From assembly GCF_902809865.1 (NCBI RefSeq), contig NZ_CADDWH010000001.1, forward strand, positions 3,833,652-3,897,651: a stretch of DNA of 64,000 bases, written 5' to 3'. The notes beneath the pieces were generated by a model. The model saw only the letters and a program-made list of their open reading frames with translations, was not told the DNA's origin and ran no database searches. This DNA comes from Halobacillus sp. Marseille-Q1614. Lineage in GTDB: Bacteria > Bacillota > Bacilli > Bacillales > Halobacillaceae. The translations under genes and the position numbers were made by a program. Each line of letters begins with the position of its first letter. Position 1 is the stretch's first letter. Shown in pieces: positions 34,451 through 42,615 of the stretch.

Positions 34451-35490
34451 GTACAAAAATTAAGGCGGCAATTTTAGGTGGCAGTGGCTTTGTTGGAATG
34501 GAAATTTACAGAATATTAAATAAGCAAATGGACGTCTCTATTGAATTTGTTTCTTCAGAATCATTAGCTGGTCAACCTGTTGAGAAATATTATCGTATGT
34601 TAAACAGCAAAAATAAACAACTAAAATTTAAACCAATCAGCCAACTTGAAGATGGATTTGATGTCGTGTTTTCGTGCCTTCCAACGGGAGTTTTACCGAA
34701 GTATATTGACGAAATCATACCAAAATCCACGGTTGTTTTTAATGTGAGTGGAGATTTTAGACTTCGGGATCAGCATCAGCTTGAAAAATACTACCCCCAA
34801 TCCCTTAAAACAGAAACTTATTTAGAATCACAATATTTCATCCCTGAATTTCATGAGTTAGATAAAAAGTCTAAAATCATTAATTTACCAGGGTGTATGG
34901 CTGTGGCAAGCATTTACTCTCTTTATCCTCTTGTTAAAAATAATTTGATTGAGAACAGGGTAGTGATTGATGCGAAGACAGGATCTAGTGGGGGCGGAAA
35001 ACGATCTCCGGAACATCCGGCAGAGAGGGCTCATAACCTACACCCGCATAAAGTTCATGGTCATCGGCATCAACCAGAGATTAATCATGCCTTTGAAGGC
35101 ATGTTTGGGGTTGAACTAGATCTGCAGTTTTCAACTTACAGTTTAGATTTACCTCGCGGGATTATGGTAACTTCCTACTCTCAGTTGAAAGATAACATTT
35201 CGGAAGTTGACGTCAAAAAGTTTTTTTATCGTGATTTTAAGGGGATGCCTTTTATTGATTATCTAAGAGACAACAAGGGCGGGAGATTTAACCCGATGAT
35301 TAAATCTACAGCAGGAACTAACAGAGTGGAAGTCGCAGCTTATGTAGACGGGAAAAACTGTGTTTCCATTTGTACATTAGACAACATGATTAAAGGGGCC
35401 GCTGGACAAGCTATCCAAGCGTTTAATCAATATTTCGGTTATCCCGAATTCCAGTCTCTGAACTTTCATAACGAAGGGATGTGGCCATAA
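34447..35490 (+). CDS. lysY: LysY/ArgC-like carrier-bound acyl-phosphate reductase
   Basis: A 347-residue NADPH-dependent semialdehyde-forming reductase. The Rossmann motif is AAILGGSGFVGMEIYR; the catalytic cysteine is Cys150 in INLPGCMAVASIYSLYPL; a GSSGGGK turn follows; and a basic, His-rich HPHKVHGHRHQPEI loop matches LysY/ArgC. It would reduce the carrier-bound gamma- or delta-phosphate to the aldehyde. It overlaps the DegT stop by 4 bp and the next gene by 10 bp, so it is tightly coupled. Confidence 0.9.
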   Translation: MSTKIKAAILGGSGFVGMEIYRILNKQMDVSIEFVSSESLAGQPVEKYYRMLNSKNKQLKFKPISQLEDGFDVVFSCLPTGVLPKYIDEIIPKSTVVFNVSGDFRLRDQHQLEKYYPQSLKTETYLESQYFIPEFHELDKKSKIINLPGCMAVASIYSLYPLVKNNLIENRVVIDAKTGSSGGGKRSPEHPAERAHNLHPHKVHGHRHQPEINHAFEGMFGVELDLQFSTYSLDLPRGIMVTSYSQLKDNISEVDVKKFFYRDFKGMPFIDYLRDNKGGRFNPMIKSTAGTNRVEVAAYVDGKNCVSICTLDNMIKGAAGQAIQAFNQYFGYPEFQSLNFHNEGMWP

Positions 35491-37370
35491 TTAGTCAATT
35501 GTATGTGATTAAGGTAGGCAGCAGCACCGTTCTTTCTTCGAATCACACGATTTACGAAGAGGTTAGGAGGATTGCGGATAAAGGAAACCAAATCATTCTG
35601 GTCGTAGGAGGAGCTAAAGGAATAGAGAAGTATTATGAGCAAATCCAGAGGGAAGTAACGTTTCTGGAGCTGAGCAATGGAGGCCAGGCGAGGTATTGTA
35701 ACCAAGAAGAAATGGACCATATCTACAAAGCTTATGATCAAGTAATGATTCCAACCGTAAGAAATAAACTCCAAGAACAAGGGTTAAAAACTTATGTGCA
35801 ATGTGCGGGTGACCATGAGGTAGTAACGGGAAAGCAGGGGCCGCCTCTTAAGGCTCAGGAGAATGGCAAAAAGAGAGTTGTACGGGATTCGTTGTATGGT
35901 TCTTACTATTCGTGTGAGACGCAATTAATCAAATCTTTATTAGATGACTTTGATGTCGTGTGCTTAACGCCGCCCCTTCAGAATGTAGACAATCCTCATC
36001 AATATCTCAATATTGATGCTGATATGCTTGCAGCCCATTTATCTGTTCATATGAAAGCCCACCATTTGAGGTTTGTTACAGGGACCAATGGATTATTAAA
36101 GGATATTGATGAACCATCATCGACAATTAACGATATTTACTTAAATGATTCCTTAGACTTTGTCAAAGGTAGAATGAAGCAAAAAGTACGGGCCGCTCAA
36201 TTAGCTATAAAAAAAGGAATCAGTGATGTTTGTATAATGGGGCCTTCTATGGAACATCAACACTCCACTTGGTTTTGGGACATCGAAAATTATAAAGGTA
36301 ACCACGATTTAATAAATAAGATCGTTCGTATTCCTTCTGTTTCGCGTAATGAAGAAGAACTTACTCAGTACCTTTTCAATAATGTCCAATTACCAGGGGT
36401 TAAAAACACCGTGGATAAAGCAGGGAACATTGTATTTGAAAAAGGAGAAGGAGAAAACACTCTCTTGTTATTAGGACATGTAGATACAGTTCCTTACTTG
36501 TGGAAGGTGAAAAGTGACAAGAAGATGATCACAGGAAGAGGATCTGTGGATGCAAAAGGTTGTTTTGCAAATTTCATCCAGATGCTAAGAGATGTAAAGG
36601 TTCCGGAAAATGGTAAGTTAAAGGTTATTGGGGCCGTGGAAGAAGAGGTATCTTCCTCAGCCGGAGCCTACTATGTGCGGGATCATCATCCAGCCGATGC
36701 CGTCATCATTGGAGAGCCGAGTGGAGAGCATAATCTTACTTTAGGTTATCATGGATTACTCAAATTAGGGATTACTATCCAAAAGAGCCAAAAGCATAGT
36801 GCCTCAAGAGAGAATGTAAGCGTTGCTGATCATTTTTATTCAATAAAAAATGAGTTAGAAATGAGGGTAAGGAAAGTGGATCCGGATCATGTGGCTACCA
36901 CTACAAAGATAAATCAACACAAAAAAGAAGACATGGATGTTTTAGAGGCGATTTTAAATTTTAGAATCTCTCCAGGTGTTGATATAGATTATCTAAGTGA
37001 ACTCAATTTAACTATTTCAAAAGAAGTTTCTATTAAAGTCCTAAGAGCAACTCCGGGATTTATTAATAAAAGGAATTGTCCATTAGTAAAGGCGTTTGCA
37101 AAAAGCTTTGCTTCTCAAAAGGTAAAGTTTAAGTACTTAAAGAAAACCGGAACAAGCGATATGAATACACTTGCAACCACATGGACAAATATTCCAATTG
37201 TAGCCTATGGACCGGGAGACTCGAACCTTGACCACACGAATGAAGAATTTCAATTATATAAAGAGATTGATCAATCACGGACTATATTAAAAGGTACCAT
37301 TGACCATTGGTTTTCTAAAATACCGGAGGTGGATAAGAATGCTCATCGACCAAAAGTTACCCAGCATTGA
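35481..37370 (+). CDS. fused LysZ-like kinase and LysK-like M20 deacylase
   Basis: A 629-residue two-domain enzyme. Residues 1-270 are an amino-acid kinase (YVIKVGSSTV, VVGGAKGIEKYY, LNIDADMLAAHLS, FVTGTNGLL) like LysZ, which phosphorylates the side-chain carboxylate of the carrier-bound substrate. Residues 275-629 are an M20 metallopeptidase like LysK: His333/Asp335 in LLGHVDTVP, Asp357 in GRGSVDAKG, Glu387-388, Glu412 in IIGEPS and a late His in LDHTNEEF. It frees the product from the carrier. Usually these are separate proteins. The start is GTG 35481 inside the LysY gene end. Confidence 0.88.
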   Translation: MAIISQLYVIKVGSSTVLSSNHTIYEEVRRIADKGNQIILVVGGAKGIEKYYEQIQREVTFLELSNGGQARYCNQEEMDHIYKAYDQVMIPTVRNKLQEQGLKTYVQCAGDHEVVTGKQGPPLKAQENGKKRVVRDSLYGSYYSCETQLIKSLLDDFDVVCLTPPLQNVDNPHQYLNIDADMLAAHLSVHMKAHHLRFVTGTNGLLKDIDEPSSTINDIYLNDSLDFVKGRMKQKVRAAQLAIKKGISDVCIMGPSMEHQHSTWFWDIENYKGNHDLINKIVRIPSVSRNEEELTQYLFNNVQLPGVKNTVDKAGNIVFEKGEGENTLLLLGHVDTVPYLWKVKSDKKMITGRGSVDAKGCFANFIQMLRDVKVPENGKLKVIGAVEEEVSSSAGAYYVRDHHPADAVIIGEPSGEHNLTLGYHGLLKLGITIQKSQKHSASRENVSVADHFYSIKNELEMRVRKVDPDHVATTTKINQHKKEDMDVLEAILNFRISPGVDIDYLSELNLTISKEVSIKVLRATPGFINKRNCPLVKAFAKSFASQKVKFKYLKKTGTSDMNTLATTWTNIPIVAYGPGDSNLDHTNEEFQLYKEIDQSRTILKGTIDHWFSKIPEVDKNAHRPKVTQH

Positions 37371-38154
37371 CCCTCTGAATGTAAAAAGGCTGGAGGAATT
37401 ATCGAAGAAAGCCAGAGAGACCATTGTAGACATTGCAGCTACTGAAACGGGATGCCATATAGGGGGAAGTCTTTCTGTAATCGATGTATTAATTACTTTG
37501 TTTGATGAATTTTACTTTGATCATCGTAATCAAATTGTATTAAGCAAAGGGCATGCTGCTGCAGCCTTGTATTCCGTACTTTATGTGCAAGGCATCTTGG
37601 AAGAGAACCCGGCAGAGAGTTACGGAAAAAGGGATTCTTTATTGACAGGACATCCCAACCACAAAATTAAGGGCATTCCATATTCAACGGGAAGTCTCGG
37701 CCACGGCATTCCTTATGCAGCAGGTTGGGCATTGTCTCAGAAGTTGAAAGGATCTGAAGGAATCGGAGTAGCCGTGTGTGGAGATGGTGAACTTCAAGAA
37801 GGGCTTTGTTGGGAGACGTTTCAAGTGATTCAGGCAAAACAGATTAATAATTTCATATGTGTGGTTGATATGAATGGAGCTCAAAATGATGGGTTTGTCC
37901 ATAATATCTCACCTTTAGAAGATGTAAGAGGAAGATTTGAATCGTTTGGCTTTCATACGTTAGAGATTAATGGTCATGATTTTCGAGAAATAGGTAAAGC
38001 CTTACAGGTGGTTGAGAGTTCTGCTAAGCCATTAGCTGTTTTAGCTCAAACAGTCAAAGGAAAGGGTGTGCCAGATATTGAAGGAAACCCTAAGGCTCAC
38101 TATGCAAAAATCCCACAACGTCTAAAAAACAAATGGAAAAGGAGTATTGTATGA
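37339..38154 (+). CDS. transketolase, N-terminal (TPP-binding) subunit
   Basis: A 271-residue protein equal to the pyrophosphate-binding half of transketolase. It has CHIGGSLSVIDVLITL, SKGHAAAALYSVL, TGSLGHGIPYAAGWAL and the TPP/metal motif GDGELQEGLCWE. Split transketolases of this kind occur in secondary pathways and in many prokaryotes. It would move a two-carbon ketol unit onto the carrier-bound aldehyde. The ATG at 37339 follows GGAGG (37325-37329) and overlaps the kinase-deacylase gene by 32 bp; an earlier in-frame start has no site. Confidence 0.88.
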   Translation: MLIDQKLPSIDPLNVKRLEELSKKARETIVDIAATETGCHIGGSLSVIDVLITLFDEFYFDHRNQIVLSKGHAAAALYSVLYVQGILEENPAESYGKRDSLLTGHPNHKIKGIPYSTGSLGHGIPYAAGWALSQKLKGSEGIGVAVCGDGELQEGLCWETFQVIQAKQINNFICVVDMNGAQNDGFVHNISPLEDVRGRFESFGFHTLEINGHDFREIGKALQVVESSAKPLAVLAQTVKGKGVPDIEGNPKAHYAKIPQRLKNKWKRSIV

Positions 38155-39074
38155 CTTTATCTGGCCGGGACACTTATCGTGAGGAATTAACGAACATTGC
38201 AGAATATAATGATCACATTTTATGTCTAGAAGCCGATTTAGGGGGATCAACACACAAGTTTGAATCCCAATTCCCCGATCGTTTTTTTAACATGGGTATT
38301 GCCGAAATGACAAGTATTGATATGGCTGCTGGGTTAGCAGAAGCGGGTTATATTCCTTTTTTCTCCACTTTTGCACCATTCGCTTCTCTACGATCAGCAG
38401 AAAGTATTAAATTGGCGATGGGATACATGGAGAAGAATATTAAAGTTATAGCACCTTATGGAGGGGTATCCGGAGGGTGGTTTGGAACCACACACCATTC
38501 TTTAGAAGATATTGCAGTTTTAAGAGCCTTTCCCAATATTAAGATTGCCTGCCCTTATGGAGAAGAAGATACAAGAAGAGTGATTAGGGAGGCTGCCTCT
38601 TCGCCTCACCCTTACTATGTTCGATTGTCGAGGAATGAAGCTTTTGTAAGTTTAGAAAGAGAAGGGGAATCTGCTTCTTCTCCTTTAGTGAATCAAAAGG
38701 GAACGGGTGAGCTTTGCTTAGTTTCTGTAGGAGAGCAGGGAACAGAACTATGTAAAAAAATGCAAGAAGTTTATCCTGAGGTTTCCCATGTTCACCTTTG
38801 TTATGTCGATCAGTTAAGCTTAAGGGCTGCAGTTGATCAGTTAACAGGACTGGGAGAATCTTTTCTTGTCGTTGAAGAACATCGGTTAGCTGGCGGAACA
38901 GCATCTTTGCTATCTGTTCTTCTACCTGACAAACAAGTATATTCTTTTGACTGCGGCGAAGAATGGCCCGTATATGGAGGAACTCATCAAGAGACACTTG
39001 CTCATCTAAAGTTTGAGCCTAAAACATTAGAAAAAAGAATTACTGACCTTTTGAATGACCCGATTACTATTTAA
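38151..39074 (+). CDS. transketolase, C-terminal (Pyr and C-domain) subunit
   Basis: A 307-residue partner of the preceding subunit. It contains the Pyr domain with the catalytic Glu in FNMGIAEMTSIDMAAGLA, THHSLEDIAVLRAFPNI, and the C-terminal transketolase domain (VVEEHRLAGGTASLL). The two proteins form one active site. The ATG at 38151 overlaps the N-subunit stop by 4 bp, after AAAGGAG; an ATG at 38133 lies too far upstream. The stop overlaps the next reading frame. Confidence 0.88.
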   Translation: MTLSGRDTYREELTNIAEYNDHILCLEADLGGSTHKFESQFPDRFFNMGIAEMTSIDMAAGLAEAGYIPFFSTFAPFASLRSAESIKLAMGYMEKNIKVIAPYGGVSGGWFGTTHHSLEDIAVLRAFPNIKIACPYGEEDTRRVIREAASSPHPYYVRLSRNEAFVSLEREGESASSPLVNQKGTGELCLVSVGEQGTELCKKMQEVYPEVSHVHLCYVDQLSLRAAVDQLTGLGESFLVVEEHRLAGGTASLLSVLLPDKQVYSFDCGEEWPVYGGTHQETLAHLKFEPKTLEKRITDLLNDPITI

Positions 39075-39099
39075 AAATAGAGAAGGAGCTGAGGACACA

Positions 39100-40335
39100 T
39101 TGGATGCTCAAAAGATTGTAGCTTTTGTAGAGCCGAGTTTTTATGGGGTGGATTTTGTGGAGAGGACCTACCGGAAAGGGTGCAAAGTCATTGCCATAGG
39201 ATCATCTTCAGACAATCCTAAAAAATATGGCTATGAAAACTATTATGATGATTTTTTAATCGCTGATATTAGGGATCCGAAATCTATTTTTCATGCGATC
39301 AAGAATTCCGTTTATGATGGAAAATTAGACGCTTTGATTCCTGCCACAGACTATGCTTCACACTATACAGCTGAGGTAGCCGAATGGCTGTCCTTGCCAA
39401 CGATTCCATCGTTTGCTGCTTATAACGCAAGAAATAAAGATTTGGCGCGTCATGCTTACAAAAAGAACAAAGTACCAAGTGCTCAATTTGCTAAAGTATC
39501 AAACGATGAGGAAGCATGCGAAGCTGCCACTTGGATTGGATATCCGGTCGTTTTAAAACCAACGAATTGCGCGAGCAGCCAAGGAGTCTTTTTTATCAAT
39601 AATAAAGAAGAATTGCTTCATGCGTTTCAAAAATTAAAAGAGTTCAAAAAAACCTATATGGGGTTTGATGTAAGTACGGATTATTTAATTGAAGAATACT
39701 TGGAGGGACCAGAGTTTAGTGTCGAGCTTTTTCTAAAGGATCAAGAGGTTATTTTTTCATCTGTTACGGAGAAGGAGACCTCAGATTTACCTTTTTTTGT
39801 TGAGATCTCTCATACCGTTCCTACCTCTATTCAAATAGACAGAGTAGAAGAGATCGTGGATGTAAGTGCCCAGGCCATGAAAGCTATAGGCATTGATAAC
39901 GGTCCCAGCCACGTTGAAATAAAATTAACGAGCACAGGGCCAAAGATTATTGAAGTCAATGGCCGGCCTGGCGGAGATCAAATTGCTTCCCAATTACTTT
40001 TTAATACGTATGGACTGGATATTTTTGAAGAGACCGTTAATTTCTATTTACAACTACCCATAAATAAACACTTTCCAGTTAAAAAAGCAACTTCTATTGC
40101 TTATTTAACGTCACGAAACAATGGGAAAATCTCAACGATCCATGGAATCGAACATATTAAGAATGATCCTTCTGTCATTAAATATGAAGTAAATGTTCAA
40201 CCCGGGGATATAGTTAGAATTCCCGAGAGTTCAGATGATCGTCTGGGCTATGTAATTACAACAGGTGAGAATGCGAATGAAGCCAAAAAGAAAGCCATTC
40301 ATTTGATTAACTCCATTCAATTAGAATACGCATAG
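39100..40335 (+). CDS. ATP-grasp ligase (amide/peptide bond forming)
   Basis: A 411-residue ATP-grasp enzyme of the carboxylate-amine ligase type, unlike the LysX branch. It has an N-terminal Rossmann-like part (IVAFVEPSFYG), GYPVVLKPTNCASSQGVFFI for ATP, YLIEEYLEGPEFSVELFL, and VEIKLTSTGPKIIEVNGRPGGD for magnesium. Relatives make dipeptides or amino-acid amides, so it may couple the new amino acid to a partner. TTG 39100 is taken as start because AAGGAG (39083-39088) lies upstream; ATG 39055 would add 15 residues without a ribosome site. Confidence 0.8.
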   Translation: MDAQKIVAFVEPSFYGVDFVERTYRKGCKVIAIGSSSDNPKKYGYENYYDDFLIADIRDPKSIFHAIKNSVYDGKLDALIPATDYASHYTAEVAEWLSLPTIPSFAAYNARNKDLARHAYKKNKVPSAQFAKVSNDEEACEAATWIGYPVVLKPTNCASSQGVFFINNKEELLHAFQKLKEFKKTYMGFDVSTDYLIEEYLEGPEFSVELFLKDQEVIFSSVTEKETSDLPFFVEISHTVPTSIQIDRVEEIVDVSAQAMKAIGIDNGPSHVEIKLTSTGPKIIEVNGRPGGDQIASQLLFNTYGLDIFEETVNFYLQLPINKHFPVKKATSIAYLTSRNNGKISTIHGIEHIKNDPSVIKYEVNVQPGDIVRIPESSDDRLGYVITTGENANEAKKKAIHLINSIQLEYA

Positions 40336-40351
40336 CTTTCTATTTCAATGG

Positions 40352-40380
40352 AAAACCCCATAAATTCTATGGGGTTTTTA
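40352..40380 (+). terminator. Rho-independent terminator of the carrier-protein operon
   Basis: AAAACCCCATA (40352-40362) pairs with TATGGGGTTTT (40368-40378), followed by TTTATTT. It separates the biosynthetic genes from the exporter unit. Confidence 0.87.
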
Positions 40381-40443
40381 TTTGAAGAAAGTTCTTCATT
40401 GGTTCCAACGTTTTTTTCGATGGCAACCATTCGAATTATCCGT

Positions 40444-40472
40444 TTTACGGCCCGTGATCCCTGCGATAGTAT
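40444..40472 (+). promoter_or_regulatory. possible promoter of the exporter unit
   Basis: TTTACG (40444-40449) and TAGTAT (40467-40472) are 17 bases apart, 36 bp before the MFS start. Confidence 0.45.
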
Positions 40473-40507
40473 TTTTATAAAGCTAAATTTAATGACGAGG
40501 TGATGAG

Positions 40508-41722
40508 ATGTCGGTTTTAACCAGGAAAGGTTTCTTGTTCTTTTTTCTTGCGGATATCCTATCTGGATTTGGGGTAGGGATGAGTACGATTGGGGCGAAT
40601 TGGTACTTATTAGATGAAACTGGATCGACAGGAGCAGTAGGCATTATGTTAGCTCTTAACGTAATTGCCGGTTTTCTTGTTTCCCCATTGACTGGAATTC
40701 TTACAGATAAATTTAATCGAAAAGGAGTAATTCAATTAACGTTTATCCTGCGGGCTGTGGCCATCGGAATACTGACGGCTGCGTTTATGTTTAATGGATT
40801 TACCATCGGATATATTTATTTATTTGCCATCATTAATGGTATTGGTTGGAGCATTTATATGTCGGCATCCCGCAGTCTCATTCAAGAGTTACTGCCTGAA
40901 GAGGAATTATCCAAAGGAAATTCTTTAATTGAGATTAGTTTGCAAGTGGGAATGTTTATGGCCGGGGCAGCTTCCGGCTTTATTTATAAGTTTGACGGCT
41001 TTGAAACCATCCTGCTGATAAATTCCTTAATGTTTGTAATGAGTAGTCTGTTTATGATCTTCGTTAAGTACCAGTCCATTTTGTTAGAGGATAAGGAAGA
41101 GGGTTATATTCGCTCCTTTAAAAAAGGGATTCATTATTTACGGTCCCATCAGTTGACGTTCCTCCTGGGGTTTGTTGCCATTGTTCCTTTAGTAGGAACC
41201 ATGATTTTTAATGTTGTCTTGCCAGAGTATGTCAGCGGGACTTTAGATGCAGATTCGGTCGTATTTGGATTCTCAGATATGGCTTATGGAATTGGTGGTT
41301 TGATTTCTGGATTTATAGCCGCTCCTTTTGCGAAAAAAATAACGGAACACAAAGCGGTCAGTGTTATCTTCTTGCTATCCGTTCTCACTTTAGTGGGATT
41401 GTCCTTTAATTCACTAGTGATCATGATCTATCTAGGAAGTTTCTTAATTGGTTTTTCCAACTCATCTCTAAGAATTATTATGAACACAATGCTTATGGAG
41501 GTGGTTCCCAAACCATTAATGGGCAGAGCGATGTCTGTATGGATGGGGATAGCATTATTTCTTCAAGCTGTATTTGCAAGTGGGCTCGGCCTGCTTATTG
41601 ATATTTTTTCTCCAAGCGTAGGATTTATTTGTATGGGAGGATTAATGTTCTCAGGGTTAATCATGCATTATTACGTTTCCAAACGTAAAAGCCAAACGAA
41701 TTATCGATATGAGGTGGTTTAA
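40508..41722 (+). CDS. MFS transporter, probable product exporter
   Basis: A 404-residue major-facilitator protein with about 12 membrane helices. The loop between helices 2 and 3 has GILTDKFNRKGVI, the MFS motif A variant. A central basic loop (SFKKGIHYLRSHQ) divides two halves as in the MefA/Tet-like efflux group. Its position just after the carrier-protein genes suggests export of, or resistance to, the compound made there. The ATG at 40508 follows GAGGTGATGAG. The next gene starts directly after its stop. Confidence 0.85.
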   Translation: MSVLTRKGFLFFFLADILSGFGVGMSTIGANWYLLDETGSTGAVGIMLALNVIAGFLVSPLTGILTDKFNRKGVIQLTFILRAVAIGILTAAFMFNGFTIGYIYLFAIINGIGWSIYMSASRSLIQELLPEEELSKGNSLIEISLQVGMFMAGAASGFIYKFDGFETILLINSLMFVMSSLFMIFVKYQSILLEDKEEGYIRSFKKGIHYLRSHQLTFLLGFVAIVPLVGTMIFNVVLPEYVSGTLDADSVVFGFSDMAYGIGGLISGFIAAPFAKKITEHKAVSVIFLLSVLTLVGLSFNSLVIMIYLGSFLIGFSNSSLRIIMNTMLMEVVPKPLMGRAMSVWMGIALFLQAVFASGLGLLIDIFSPSVGFICMGGLMFSGLIMHYYVSKRKSQTNYRYEVV

Positions 41723-42298
41723 ATGAAAGTTGGAGTCATTTATGGAAGTACAAGAGAGCAGGGAAATACAGAATGTTTAACAGAAGAGGTTGTTAAAAAC
41801 TTACCAGACGTCACAAGAATTGATCTCAAGAGGTATCAATTTAAAGATATTATTGATCAAAGACATGAAAAGAACGGATTTTCTCCAGTAAAAGATGAGT
41901 ATGATCAAATTATTGACCAAATCATTGACTGTGAGGTTTTAATTTTTGCTACACCCATTTATTGGTATGGAATGACCAGTGTGACGAAACGTTTTATCGA
42001 TCGTTGGTCGCAAACAGTCAGGGATGAAAAATACCCAAATTTCAAAGAGCAAATGAGTCAGAAACAAGCCTATATTATTGCGGTCGGAGGAGATAACCCT
42101 CGTGTGAAAGGGCTGCCTCTTGTACAGCAATTTACGTATATTTGCCAATTTATTGGTTTGAACTATAAGGGATACGTATTAGGAGAGGGAGCAAAACCTA
42201 AAGATATTTTGAAAGACGAGAAAGCTATAGAAGATGCTCACAAACTAGGAGAATTGTTAAAGCGGAGGGCTCAGATAACGGCTTTGAACCAACTATAG
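41723..42298 (+). CDS. NAD(P)H-dependent FMN reductase / flavodoxin-fold oxidoreductase
   Basis: A 191-residue flavodoxin-like reductase: VGVIYGSTREQGNTECL binds FMN phosphate, and FATPIYWYGMTSVTKRFIDRW is the conserved second FMN loop of NAD(P)H-dependent FMN reductases. It begins at the base after the MFS stop, so the two are one unit. In the cluster it could reduce an intermediate or supply reduced flavin; no monooxygenase that would need it lies beside it. The terminator is the R2 repeat hairpin. Confidence 0.85.
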   Translation: MKVGVIYGSTREQGNTECLTEEVVKNLPDVTRIDLKRYQFKDIIDQRHEKNGFSPVKDEYDQIIDQIIDCEVLIFATPIYWYGMTSVTKRFIDRWSQTVRDEKYPNFKEQMSQKQAYIIAVGGDNPRVKGLPLVQQFTYICQFIGLNYKGYVLGEGAKPKDILKDEKAIEDAHKLGELLKRRAQITALNQL

Positions 42299-42312
42299 TA
42301 AGAGACACATTG

Positions 42313-42401
42313 AAGACACAAACGTATTCGTTTGTGTCTTTTGGATTTAAACTAAGGGTATTGCTTTTCTCCTCATGATTTTAAATAGCTGTTATTGCGT
42401 A
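42313..42401. repeat. intergenic repeat R2, copy B, with terminator of the exporter unit
   Basis: The counterpart of 26387-26475. AGACACAAACG (42314-42324) pairs with CGTTTGTGTCT (42329-42339), followed by TTTT. The conserved tail GGATTTAAACTAAGGGT and CCTCATGATTTTAAAT follow at the same spacing as in copy A. Confidence 0.78.
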
Positions 42402-42615
42402 AGAATTGAATTCGAGATAATAAAGAATTATGCCCCTATAAATCAAAATATTGAAACTAAAGTAAGTTTTATTCGTTTTTAAAAGTAGAAGTTAATATGG
42501 AATAAGTTAATACTAAAGCCTTAAATGAAGGAGGATATGTCCGCTGTGTGGTTCCAGCTGGGTATTTTCGGATATCAGAAAATCGTCCACCTTGGAGGCC
42601 CATAAGAGGTAGTGT

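Noticed and set aside
31464..37370. Interpretation as the normal lysine (AAA) or arginine pathway
   Set aside because: Homocitrate synthase, homoaconitase, LysJ or ArgJ-type genes are absent, whereas a transketolase pair, DegT proteins, a second ligase and an exporter are embedded in the same operon.
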